14,943 nt of DNA from JBNJEM01 sp051745935 (GTDB lineage Bacteria > Planctomycetota > Planctomycetia > Pirellulales > Pirellulaceae). Location of the stretch: NCBI GenBank assembly GCA_051745935.1, contig JBNJEM010000115.1, positions 1-14,943 on the forward strand. Direction: 5' to 3'. The translations under genes were made by a program, and so were the position numbers. This document shows positions 1 to 8,217 of the stretch, piece after piece (the first letter of the stretch is position 1; the number at the start of each line of letters is the position of its first letter). The notes beneath the pieces were generated by a model, which worked only from the letters and a program-made list of their open reading frames with translations, was not told the DNA's origin and made no database searches.

Positions 1-461
1 AGTCCGAGCAAGACGCCGCGCCGGCAGGGGCGGATGTGGGCTACCACGAACTCGGTGATGGGGAGAGCCAGCTCGACGGTCAGGCCGTATTTGTCGAAGT
101 GCCGCCCCAGCGTGCGGTACTTGGCCGAGGCTTGTTTCAGGAGCCAGATTGCGTCGTCCAGTCGCTGGTCGCTCATCGCCAGAAACCCGGCCAGAAACGC
201 GCCATCGGCAAGATGAGCCGCCGCACGGAGCTCCTGGGAGGCCTTCCGGTTTTTACCTTCCAGACATGCCTTGCAGCCATCGGCAAAGGAGCGTTCCGCC
301 TTCGGCGTAAACAGGCGCTCAAAGAATCCCAGATCCAGCTGGTGCTGTGGTTCGGGCGGGGGCGGAGGCGAGAGGGTACGGTCGCGTGATCTGCTTTTCC
401 CGGCATTCGCCCGCCACTTCAGCGTCCCTATACCCTTTACTTCGTCCCACTTCAGGGTCAC
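1..461 (-). CDS. TPR-like protein, partial (C-terminus beyond left edge)
   Basis: This minus-strand frame stays open from about 461 to the window edge and is clearly protein-like. A proline-rich linker (PPPPPEP, about residues 32-38) precedes LDLGFFERLF and then helical pairs such as AAHLADGAFLAGFLAM and RLDDAIWLLKQASAKYRTLG, which look like tetratricopeptide helices. TPR proteins are scaffolds for protein-protein contact; no partner or reaction can be read here. The start is uncertain. A TGA at 480-482 closes the frame upstream, no ATG lies between it and the conserved part, and the only candidate is a GTG at 459-461 with a poor ribosome site. A neighbouring frame (ATG at 538-540, peptide RDFSIAALVIMSG) runs hydrophobic into the same place, so a one-base frameshift near 466-475 is possible. 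The overlapping ORFs on both strands look like shadows. Confidence 0.6.
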   Translation of the reverse strand, partial: MTLKWDEVKGIGTLKWRANAGKSRSRDRTLSPPPPPEPQHQLDLGFFERLFTPKAERSFADGCKACLEGKNRKASQELRAAAHLADGAFLAGFLAMSDQRLDDAIWLLKQASAKYRTLGRHFDKYGLTVELALPITEFVVAHIRPCRRGVLLG

Positions 462-679
462 GTCCCAGGCCGGACATGATCACCAACGCCGCGATGCTGA
501 AGTCTCTCGTGGGCGCCCTCCTTCTTCTTCCGTGAGCCATGCCTGCTGCCGCAGCCATGCGGCGCGGGACTGTGTAATTGTCCACGTTGCCTAATCTCGA
601 TCTGTCGGACAGTTTCCGCATCCCCTTTGGTCTGTCCAATCCGGCAGGTTGTACCCCGCCGACCTCACCGAACCAGCCG

Positions 680-1693
680 TCAAGGCGTCTCCACGATATG
701 GCGGATCCGCCGCAGACTCTCAGATCCAGACAAATAGATGTCCCTTCCGGCGAACGTCGGATAGCCGACGGGATCGACCCTGCCCATGACGTGGATGCAC
801 GCGTCTTTCGGGTCGATCCGAACCAGTACGTCCTGCAAGTAAGTCCAGGCGAATCCGTCCGGGCCAAGGGTCAAGTGCTCGTAGACGTAGGATGGGTCGA
901 CCCAATGCGGCCAGTTGGCATCGGTTGAGACCGGCGAGGGGAAAGACTTCCGGAAACCTACCTCGCCCGTGGTCACATCCACTCCGTAGAGGATGCTGCG
1001 ATCGGGGTGTTCCCGGTCTGCGGTCAGTCCGAGCAGGCGTCCAGGCGCCACCTCGGCGATCAGCCCGGTGGTCCGTGCGTTCGCGACCGGCGCAATCTCG
1101 CGACGGATCTTCCCTTCGGCCACATCAAAGAGAAACAGCTTGGCCTCTTCCGGCATCAGGTTGTCCTTCAGTTCGCTCGGCGCCGTCGTCGTAGAAATTA
1201 CGATCTGGTGGCCCTCGAGCACCGGGACGATATAGTGTACGGCGTACCCGCTGAGCGGTTTCCAGAAGCCGTCGAGCTTCCCGCTCGTGGTATCGTACCA
1301 GCCCAAGCCGCCGCCCGTGTAATTCCGTTCGCCGAAGCCACCGAAGTAGACTTTGCCGTCGGCCCCCAGCGCGGAACTGTGCATGATAGCCACGCGCGTT
1401 TCCCGGAACTCGCCCAAGCGGCGAGGGTTGGTCGCCGGATGGTTCTCGTTCGCCGACGAACGTCCGGGCGGCCCGCCCTTAGCGAACGTCCAAGGCCGCT
1501 GGGGATCGTAGACGAAAAGTTGGCCTCCAGGGTAACCGCTGGAGTAGAGCTTGCCGCCGCAAACGATATGCGTGTAGGGCGCATGCCCCGGCCGCGGGCC
1601 GAGAACCGTCGTCCGGCCGGTCTGTGGATCGAAGGCGAACACGCCGACGTAATCGTCGCCGGTCCCGTACAGTTGACCGTCGGGTAATCGCAC
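680..1693 (-). pseudogene. Beta-propeller protein, 5'-truncated
   Basis: The 337-residue frame is a run of propeller-type blades: GVFAFDPQTGRTTVLG, GKLYSSGYPGGQLFVYDP, GKVYFGGFGERNYTGGGLGW, LFLFDVAEGKIRREIAP, SILYGVDVTTGEVGFRKSF and VLVRIDPKDACIHVMG. Proteins of this type are usually exported and bind ligands or partners; a catalytic role cannot be assigned. The C-terminus looks natural (TGA at 680-682). The N-terminus does not: the frame begins in mid-blade at a GTG with no Shine-Dalgarno site and no signal peptide, and an in-frame TAA lies ten codons upstream. A well-spaced start (ATG 1729-1731) in another frame lies just upstream. I infer that the first part of this gene was lost and replaced by the start of another gene. 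It is last in the minus-strand run, 61 nt plus the 12-codon start fragment after the DUF5060 gene. Confidence 0.65.
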
Positions 1694-1695
1694 CG

Positions 1696-1731
1696 GAACG
1701 CATCTCTTGTGGATTTCTTAATTAATGTCAT
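1696..1731 (-). pseudogene. Orphan 5' gene start (about 12 codons) fused to the propeller remnant
   Basis: An ATG at 1729-1731 is preceded by AAAAGG six bases upstream, a better ribosome site than the propeller frame has. It encodes MTLIKKSTRDAF. The frame then enters the propeller sequence in the wrong phase, so the remaining translation is a shadow. The likely reading is that the start of one gene is joined to the 3' part of another near 1690-1700. The original gene cannot be named from 12 codons; the KKSTRDAF run only loosely recalls a Tat-type N-terminus. Confidence 0.35.
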
Positions 1732-1792
1732 GCAAGCCTTTTCTCATTGCTGTACTTTCAACCTCGTTCGGTGTTGCACAGCAACCCCACCG

Positions 1793-3421
1793 CTATCGCC
1801 GCGGCTCTCTTGGCTGACTCGGCCGTGTCGTCACCGCCACCGCCCAATCGCCCTCGGTCCGCGCCTGCCAATGAAGGTCATCGGCAACGTCGCCGAGATC
1901 AATCTCCTCATAAGGTTTGCGCGTGTCGACTGCCACTGCGTCACGCTCTCCCGCCATACCGCTAAGGTCCATTCGCAGCGACTGCTCATTCTCCCAGTAG
2001 AACAGCAGAACGGATTGGTCCTTTGTGCCTAGACAAGTCCCGTTCGTCCGGTCTTCATCCCGCACCATGCTGGTCGTGAAATAGCGATCGTGGAAGGTCG
2101 CGTACGTTTTGATTTGCTCGCGGTTCGGGAACGCGTCTGATTCCCCAGTTGCCCCGGGCTGATAGCCCCAGATATTCGCGACACCCCCAGCCATCATCGA
2201 ACGCCATAACCCCTGCCGCACCATCTCTGGTGTGTAATCCTTGTCGGGGTAGGGACTCGGGTCACGCACACGGAACCGATCCTCCATGAACACTGGTTTC
2301 GTCGGATGCAGTTCCAACGCCTTCGTGTACTTTTGCAGATCCGGCTGGTGCGTTTCAAATCCAATGTAATCGAGCCGATCGGTGAGCAAGTCCTCCAGCG
2401 GCGTGCCGTGCCGATGGGTGCGACCTCCGAGCATGTGAGGCCAGCCCATTTGTTCGTGCATGTGCGAATGCCACACCTGTAGCTGATCCACATCGACCCA
2501 CTCCCAAAGGTCAAACCCGTAGCCCATGGTCCAACCGGGCAACGGCCCGAGCCGAGCAGAAATGTATCGCTGTAACCGCCTATCGGCTTCGCCGTTAATA
2601 CCTCCGACAAGGCCGATGGGCGTCATGGTGCGATTCTCATCTCCCCACTTCCACAGATGCACCATTCCGCCGGCCTTGTAGGACGCTGTGATCAACCGCT
2701 CAAGTGTTTCAAAGGTGCGAGGGTCTGGATTCGGGTTCTTCTCCATCGGTCCGGAGTCACGCTCCTCCCGACGTGGATCCACGCCGCTAGGCACGTCGGC
2801 GTCGGCATCACGCCGATCGCGATGAATGTCGTACCATCGCATTGCCACACCGATATGTATCCCGTTGAAGCCATGCTCGCTGTACCAGCGACGAAGACCG
2901 GATTCGATGCGTCCTGGATTTTGGTAGTACATATAGATCGAGGGGCCCATGACCAGCTGTGGCACAAACGCTCGGCCGTTACCGCTCCACATCCACTCAT
3001 GATCATTGCTCGTTACGAACCCTCGCCCGAGCACCGCATTGTCATTCGGCTCAACCTTGACGGTACCGCTCAGCCCGTCAAGATCAGCCGCGTCGGCGCA
3101 CGAGGTCTCGAAGCTCCACCACCCGACCTTCGTCCCAGTGAATCGGAATTTCCACGTGTCGGCCCCACCATGAAACATTCCCGTCCGAATCGTTTCCCCG
3201 GATTCGTCGTGCTCGAACACGACCCAGGCCACCACGTCAAAGGGGTTTATTGCATCCCCGACCGTCACGTCGTCAATCCGCCACTCCACGAAAGGGTGCC
3301 ATTGCTTCACCGATCGCTGCTTGAATTCCGCGCCCTCCAACACACTGCCGGTAACCGCCAACAGTAGCGTAGCAGAGACTGCCATTATCCGTTTCTGGCC
3401 ACTCGTTATTCGATTCATCAT
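1793..3421 (-). CDS. Secreted DUF5060-domain glycoside hydrolase-like protein
   Basis: The 542-residue protein has a signal peptide (hydrophobic IMAVSATLLLAVTGSVLEG, residues 12-30). An N-terminal beta-sandwich of the DUF5060 type follows at about 35-125, with VKQWHPFVEWRI, NPFDVVAWVVF and WKFRFTGTKVGWWSFET. A region resembling a (beta/alpha)8 glycosidase barrel spans about 150-450, with HGFNGIHIGVAMRWYDI, GYGFDLWEWVDVDQLQVW and KPVFMEDRFRVRD. The C-terminal sandwich (about 455-530, MDLSGMAGERDAVAVDTRK, GDWAVAVTT) is the domain that often closes such enzymes. DUF5060 proteins are secreted or periplasmic and thought to act on polysaccharide; the substrate cannot be told, and the Glu in FMED is only a candidate catalytic residue. 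Both ends look natural. The ATG is one base after the stop of the small ORF upstream, suggesting translational coupling. Confidence 0.8.
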   Translation of the reverse strand: MMNRITSGQKRIMAVSATLLLAVTGSVLEGAEFKQRSVKQWHPFVEWRIDDVTVGDAINPFDVVAWVVFEHDESGETIRTGMFHGGADTWKFRFTGTKVGWWSFETSCADAADLDGLSGTVKVEPNDNAVLGRGFVTSNDHEWMWSGNGRAFVPQLVMGPSIYMYYQNPGRIESGLRRWYSEHGFNGIHIGVAMRWYDIHRDRRDADADVPSGVDPRREERDSGPMEKNPNPDPRTFETLERLITASYKAGGMVHLWKWGDENRTMTPIGLVGGINGEADRRLQRYISARLGPLPGWTMGYGFDLWEWVDVDQLQVWHSHMHEQMGWPHMLGGRTHRHGTPLEDLLTDRLDYIGFETHQPDLQKYTKALELHPTKPVFMEDRFRVRDPSPYPDKDYTPEMVRQGLWRSMMAGGVANIWGYQPGATGESDAFPNREQIKTYATFHDRYFTTSMVRDEDRTNGTCLGTKDQSVLLFYWENEQSLRMDLSGMAGERDAVAVDTRKPYEEIDLGDVADDLHWQARTEGDWAVAVTTRPSQPREPRR

Positions 3422-3422
3422 G

Positions 3423-3587
3423 CTATGTGTCCTTTTTATCTAATCCGTAGTGCGTTGTGTCAAACGTGGGTAAGTCAGGCAGCACGGTGATCGTCGGCGT
3501 TCGCTCGGTTGAAGACCGACAAGGGCCGGTGGTAACGCCTAAGAGAACGCCCATGAACATCGTGGCCAAGAGAGATGTTTTCGCCAT
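3423..3587 (-). CDS. Small secreted hypothetical protein (54 aa)
   Basis: The 54-residue frame starts at an ATG with GGAG ten bases upstream. It has a classical export signal (MAKTSLLATMFMGVLLGVTT) followed by a short polar tail ending HYGLDKKDT. A cysteine follows the signal (TTGPC), but the flanking residues are a poor lipobox. Its TAG is one base before the ATG of the DUF5060 gene, so it may set translation of that enzyme. Because other gene starts in this run are fused to foreign tails, this could itself be a leftover start joined to a leftover end. I do not recognise a family. Confidence 0.45.
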   Translation of the reverse strand: MAKTSLLATMFMGVLLGVTTGPCRSSTERTPTITVLPDLPTFDTTHYGLDKKDT

Positions 3588-3723
3588 CTGATGCCGGCTC
3601 CCGCGGTTGGGGCCTGCAGAACGCAAGTTTTCATTCGGTAGGCAGTGCCCGCATCGCCCTTCGCTTGCGCAGTAGGCCGTACTTTCACCAAGCGAAAGTT
3701 GACACGGATTGGGTCACGCGCCG

Positions 3724-4525
3724 TCAGTGTGCCGCTTCGGTCAACAGACACAGCAAAACATGCTCGGCTACCGCGTCGTAATCGCTTTGAGATCGGTCCA
3801 AGCGATGTTGGAGATCCAGTTGCACAAACACGATGTGACCTTCTCCCGAAGCAGCGGGGACCATGGCCATCACCGTCGTGTCAGGTTCCTTGGCCCAGAG
3901 GATCTTCTCGGCATCAGCCATTACAGCCCCTTCGATAGTACCGAATGCCACCGTGCCGGCCAAGCCGTTCCATCGAATCAGCCACTGGGGATCAATGCCG
4001 TTAAGCCAAGGTATCTCTCGGTCCCTGTACGGGAAAACACGAGAGAATCGGGGATCATGCCTGATCTGGACATCACACAATGCCGGCCAGTCCCAAGCAG
4101 AGCTCGCCAAGACCAACATCTTCCCACCCGCACGCAAGAAGCGGTCAAGCATTTCAGTTTGGGCTTTCTCGCCACGAGAAAACCGCGAGGCATCCCAGAC
4201 CACGACCACATGCGTTTCGGGCGACAAGCTACCCAGACGTGACGACATCTGCAGGCTGTGGGATGCGAAGAATCGCTGGGCGGCATCATCACTGCCGAGC
4301 ACCACGAACTGCTTCGTCTTCAATTTCTCGGATACCGTGGGAGGGGGGATGGCGCGCACGAATCGCTGACTCAGCACGGGACGCCCCGCCACGCCGGTCA
4401 GACGTGCCGTCAGCCAATAGCATCCCTGTTGATCCGGCAACCGCCAGGAGATCGGGACTTGATCGATGGAATCAGCGGGCAACACAAAGTCGAACGTCCA
4501 CTTGCTCATGGGCTGGTCGAAGCAT
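3724..4525 (-). pseudogene. C-terminal part of a large glycoside hydrolase with a GATase-like domain
   Basis: About 265 codons look like the tail of a much larger secreted glycosidase. A beta-sandwich end (SKWTFDFVLP, VPISWRLPDQQGCYWLTARL) is followed by a Rossmann-like domain similar to the glutamine-amidotransferase-like domains that close some beta-galactosidase-type enzymes: KQFVVLGSDDAAQRF, ETHVVVVWDASRFSRG, LDRFLRAGGKMLVLAS and GHIVFVQLDLQHRL. No catalytic barrel or signal peptide is present. The frame has an ATG at 4543-4545, but that lies inside the pectate-lyase start, so it is not a natural start. The C-terminus (stop at 3724) looks intact. The upstream break falls at about 4525-4531. 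The joined product is unlikely to be functional as a glycosidase. Confidence 0.7.
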
Positions 4526-4861
4526 TCAGCCGGGCCCCGAATCATCGAGATTCGTCACCTCTATGACTCGCCCGGCGCGGCCGCCGAGCGCATTTGCGCC
4601 GAACCCTTCAGCCGTCGGAAACGCTTTGACAGAGACCGCCTTCGCCGCAGACGCGTCGGCATCTGGATGTGCTGGGCTAGCCTGCGAGCGCGGATGCGCC
4701 GAAGTATCTTGGCCTGCGGCGCGCGTGGACGAATGGACAAGAGCCGCTAGACCGGCCAGCAAGAAACCACATGTCATCGTCGCCGACCTCTTTGGCGACG
4801 CGGTGACCGCGCGCGTTGGTGCCGGTCTTGCCATTCTCCCACTATCCGAATCCGCTTGCAT
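4526..4861 (-). pseudogene. Pectate-lyase-type protein, N-terminal fragment (111 codons)
   Basis: The start is firm: ATG at 4859-4861 with AAGGAG nine bases upstream, 30 bases after the stop of the discoidin-type gene. Residues 28-50 are a signal peptide (ATMTCGFLLAGLAALVHSST). A low-complexity Ala/Pro/Asp linker covers about 51-78. Residues 80-111 (AFPTAEGFGANALGG, then GRVIEVTNLDDSGPG) match the well-known opening of secreted PL1-type pectate lyases, which cut de-esterified pectin by beta-elimination. In intact members SGPG is normally followed by SLR and a beta-helix of 300 or more residues. Here a TGA follows immediately (4526-4528) and the DNA continues as a different gene in another frame. 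The catalytic domain is absent. Confidence 0.75.
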
Positions 4862-4891
4862 GTGGATGTTCTCCTTTTGTTGCGGTGCATA

Positions 4892-6232
4892 TTAGTCCTC
4901 CGGCAGCGCAATCCTTATGTCGAACGGTTCGTAGCGGATGGACTTCAATGCCTGCACCTCGGTTACGCAGACGGCGCGTTGCGGTTTCAGCCGGTACTTG
5001 ACGTAACGAGCCGATATGGGCGTTTCCAGCGACTTCGCGTGATTCCAGCCTCGGGCGGTCTCTTCGTCCGGCAGGAAGTGGTTGATCGGGATGTCCTTCC
5101 GCCAAAGGTTCAGCTCGAACAGGCCGTGGCTGCTGTAGTTCTCGCCGTCCAGAGAAGTCAACACTTCGACCGTGTCTTTCACTTCGCCGCGCAGGGCGTC
5201 CCACCAGGGCCAGCCGGCGGTCAGGTGGATGCGGAAGGCTTCGATCGTGTCCGGCTGCCCCATGTGGACCGTGATTTCGACTTCGCCGCTGTTCGTATCC
5301 CAGATCGCACCTGCGGTGGGCGCCATGCCGCCGGCGTAAGGCGGGCCGACGATACCGTCGGTCAGTTTCGCAAGCTCCGGGTCGTCAGCGCCCCACTGGC
5401 CGGTGGGCGGCACCGAGACAGTGTACGGTTTGCCTTCCAAGAGATTCGGCCCATACGTGACCCAGCGGTCGACGAAACGCTCGCCGCCCACGTCCCGGCC
5501 GTCCGAGTAGCCATAGCGAACATCCGCATTCGTCCCGGCAAGACCAATGCACAACGAATCCACGATCGGGTGATCCGCGCCGCCGACGTTGATTGTATAC
5601 CGGGCAGGTGTTTGTTCCACGCGCTGGGTGTGACTGCGTTGGACCAGCGAACGGTCCGCTTGCACTTCGCTCCACTGGAACGTCACCTCCAAAGGCCTGA
5701 CCTCCGGAGCCACCGGCTTATGATTCACCTCCATCCGCACGCCGTAGATGCTGCAGGCGTTCGACCCGGCTTTCCTGGCGTTCAAGCTGTACTTCATCAG
5801 CACCGACCGAGTCCCCGCCGGGACCGCATCGACGGTCTCGTATCGAATCACGTCCCAAGGCGGTTTGGTATCGGTCAAGCGGTACGTTTCGGTCCACGTC
5901 TGCCCATTGTCAAACGAGTGTGAGAGCCAAATGTTGGCGTCCGGTGCCCGATTGTAGAGCCGGCCGCCGTAGGTGACCCGCGTGATGTCTCCCGGCGCGT
6001 CGATCCGGTAGATGACGTAGGCTTCTTCCTCGGCTCGCTCGGCATGCATTACACCCAGATAGCCCGGATGCTCTTCGCGTGTGGCGATGTTGTGTTCCTC
6101 AACCACGTACGGCTTGTAAGCCTCGGCCTGCAAATCAGGCCATAAGACGATGGAATCGGTCTGCTCGCCAAGCCCCACATGGATCGTGTTCTTGCCCAGC
6201 CGCAACTGGGGCTGCGTTTTGCTGTTCAGCAT
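4892..6232 (-). pseudogene. Secreted carbohydrate-binding protein with F5/8 type C-like C-terminus, 5'-truncated
   Basis: Coding character runs from about the ATG at 6230-6232 to a natural TAA at 4892-4894. The first part (LRLGKNTIHVGLGEQTDSIV, YVIYRIDAPGDITRVTYGGR, LSHSFDNGQTWTETYRL) resembles the beta-sandwich or sialidase-like modules of planctomycete secreted proteins. The last 160 residues have the shape of a discoidin (F5/8 type C) domain: LTDGIVGPPYAGG, WDTNSGEVEITVHMGQPDTI, VEVLTSLDGENYSSHG and ARYVKYRL. Such domains bind glycans, so the protein probably holds or recognises sugar polymers outside the cell; no catalytic motif is evident. The frame extends upstream to an ATG at 6314-6316, but that stretch overlaps the start of another gene in a better frame. 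I therefore take the real N-terminal half and signal peptide as lost. Confidence 0.65.
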
Positions 6233-6236
6233 CGTG

Positions 6237-6371
6237 GTCGATTGCCACCGTCCGGTTGTTAGCGCCACCCGAACCCCAATACGTGGAGAATTCCAGAGAT
6301 TGAGCCAACGTCGCACGACATGTCACACATGCGACGGCGAAAACGAGCAGTCGAATCCAAACAGTACACAT
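6237..6371 (-). pseudogene. SBBP-type secreted protein, N-terminal fragment (about 45 codons)
   Basis: An ATG at 6369-6371 with GAAGAG six bases upstream begins a clear signal peptide (MCTVWIRLLVFAVACVTC, cleavage likely near ATLAQ). It continues as SLEFSTYWGSGGANN and TVAID, which resembles the first blade of SBBP-type beta-propellers (pattern STYLGGSG...AIAVD). After about codon 45 the similarity stops. The frame stays open to 6135 but reads antiphase through the discoidin-type gene. The intact gene, if it existed here, was lost from about 6240 leftward. It sits 68 bases after the beta-helix gene. Confidence 0.5.
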
Positions 6372-6439
6372 GGCGATCTCTTCTTTCGCGATTTGGTGCT
6401 TTGTGAGTTTGGTTCGGTTCTCCTTGCCGGATAAGTATC

Positions 6440-8116
6440 TCAAGGCTCCGTGGCACGCACGCCGGCGGTCGCTTGCATCACGGCGTCAATATCCGCTCCG
6501 GGATCGGTGCCGTCGGTAGCAGTTCCCTTAATGCTGCTTTGTGGGAGAATGCGGTACGTCTTGCGATCGACACCGGCCTGCTCGAAGGAATCGAACCAAA
6601 GGTTGTTCGGCGGGTAGACGTTTGGGTTCGTGCTCCGGGCGCGATCGCTGCCGACACGAATGATCGTGTTGCCCTCAAAACGGCTATTGCCTTGGATGTG
6701 CGTCCCCAGGCCGCGATTCCAGGGGCCCAGCCCGTCGCAGTGCACGCCGTAACTGCCCGGGGTGACGAGATTGTCGATGAACACCAGGTTGTCGGAGCCG
6801 GTTTTGGTTTGCGAAATCATGTTGTAGCTGTTCCAAGCCGTGTTGTGCCGCATCGTCAAGTCGACGCCGCTTACCTGGAACATGATACTCCCGCCTCCCT
6901 TGCCGCCGAAGTCGCCGTCGTGGCCGAATCGCTCGAAGAGGTTGTGTTCGATGAGAATCCGCGAAGTCGGCGCCGCACCCGGCACGACCGGGCCCGAACT
7001 GCTCCAGCGGGCAATGCTGAAGCCGTTGCGGCAATTCACGATCCGGTTGTGGCGGATGGTAACGTCGCTGGTGGTGTCCCACGGCCGGCCTTGACTGGGG
7101 CTGGCGCTCTTCAGCACAAAAGCGAATCCCGTTTGGCCTTCCGCCCAACAGTTTTCAAAAACGTTTCCTTCCAAGAGGACGCGCCGGCCCACTTTAATCT
7201 CGAACAGGTTCTTCACGACCCAGTTGTCCGGGTACTTCAGCTTCGACCACGACGGGTCCTTGTAGAAGTGGCACCGCCGGATCTCGATGTCGCTGGGCAC
7301 CATGCACTCGGCGGAATTCCTCGCGCCGCCGAACATAATGTTCTCCGACCCGCCTTCGAGAAAGCAGTTCTCAATCTTAAATGGTCCGGGGCCATTCCAC
7401 GAGCAGATGGCTTGCGAGTCGATGCCGTGGATGTGGCACTCGTCGATCCAGGAGTCGATGACCGCCGCCGCCCGGCTGTTGAGTGTGAGTCCGCGCTGGC
7501 TGTTGAGATCCCGGTTGCCGTGGATGTAAACGCGGTCGAAGATGAAATGCGAGGGCATGTCCTCCAGCTTTGTACTCTGATGCGATATCTCAACAATCGC
7601 GTGGACCTGCTTCACCTCCGGCGCCACCGCGAACTCGATGCCGACAAACCGGTAGTGATGGGCGCCCGGCCGCGTGCGAAGACACGGCTGGCCATTGCGA
7701 TCGGTGACGAGCTTCGGCATATGCCCCGCAAAGGCGGGCGCGATGCGCGTGCCCGACTCGGGAAGGCGGCTCTCGGCCGAAGACGTCACGACGATCCAGC
7801 CATCGCCTTCCTTGTCCGGCAACACGAACGTGCCCTCGTACATAGCACCCGCCTGCAAGACGATCGTGTCTCCCGGTCGGGCCTCGTCAATAGCTTCCTG
7901 AAAGTCACTGTCGGCCGGCACTTCGATGGTCTTTCCCTGTTGCTCCGGCATGCGAGTGTCTACCGAGACTCGCGGCAGTTCCGGTCGTTTGAAGGAAACG
8001 CCCTTCTCAGGCAAAGCCGGCGCACCCTTCTCTTGAGCCCATACAGCACCCGAGACAATGACCGCCACGATCCAAGTAATGCAGGCGAAGCTAGGCCATT
8101 TTTTCGTCTGAGACAT
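6440..8116 (-). CDS. Secreted right-handed parallel beta-helix (pectate-lyase-fold) protein
   Basis: This appears to be an intact protein of 558 residues. I chose the ATG at 8114-8116 because GGGAGA lies about eight bases upstream and the product begins with a signal peptide (KKWPSFACITWIVAVIVSGA, then VWAQ). The upstream in-frame ATG at 8219-8221 overlaps the stop of the preceding gene but has no ribosome site. The body begins PADSDFQEAIDEARPGDTIV, the usual entry to a solenoid, then shows repeated short strands such as RFVGIEFAV, IFDRVYIHGN, SWIDECHIHGI, FKIENCFLEGG, IEIRRCHFY, VLLEGNVFENC and VTIRHNRIVNC. This fold is used by pectate lyases and polygalacturonases on extracellular polysaccharide; I cannot identify catalytic residues, so the activity is inferred from fold and neighbours. 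Confidence 0.8.
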   Translation of the reverse strand: MSQTKKWPSFACITWIVAVIVSGAVWAQEKGAPALPEKGVSFKRPELPRVSVDTRMPEQQGKTIEVPADSDFQEAIDEARPGDTIVLQAGAMYEGTFVLPDKEGDGWIVVTSSAESRLPESGTRIAPAFAGHMPKLVTDRNGQPCLRTRPGAHHYRFVGIEFAVAPEVKQVHAIVEISHQSTKLEDMPSHFIFDRVYIHGNRDLNSQRGLTLNSRAAAVIDSWIDECHIHGIDSQAICSWNGPGPFKIENCFLEGGSENIMFGGARNSAECMVPSDIEIRRCHFYKDPSWSKLKYPDNWVVKNLFEIKVGRRVLLEGNVFENCWAEGQTGFAFVLKSASPSQGRPWDTTSDVTIRHNRIVNCRNGFSIARWSSSGPVVPGAAPTSRILIEHNLFERFGHDGDFGGKGGGSIMFQVSGVDLTMRHNTAWNSYNMISQTKTGSDNLVFIDNLVTPGSYGVHCDGLGPWNRGLGTHIQGNSRFEGNTIIRVGSDRARSTNPNVYPPNNLWFDSFEQAGVDRKTYRILPQSSIKGTATDGTDPGADIDAVMQATAGVRATEP

Positions 8117-8217
8117 CTTGTTTTCTCCCATCAGATCAAGATACACCGTGCTCTCACGTACCATAAATGGCCTTTTTCCTATAGGTGGAGTGTGGTTCCC
8201 ACGGCGCAAAGCCGACG

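Noticed and set aside
538..559. Imperfect palindrome (CATG, CTGC, loop, GCAG, CATG) after the beta-propeller remnant
   Set aside because: Stem of eight pairs with a mismatch and no T-run; not enough to call a terminator or operator.
3660..3699. Hairpin (TTCGCTTG with CAAGCGAA, or ACTTTC with GAAAGT) after the glycosidase tail, as a terminator
   Set aside because: The two stems are mutually exclusive, one has a 21-base loop, and there is no T-tract on the relevant strand.
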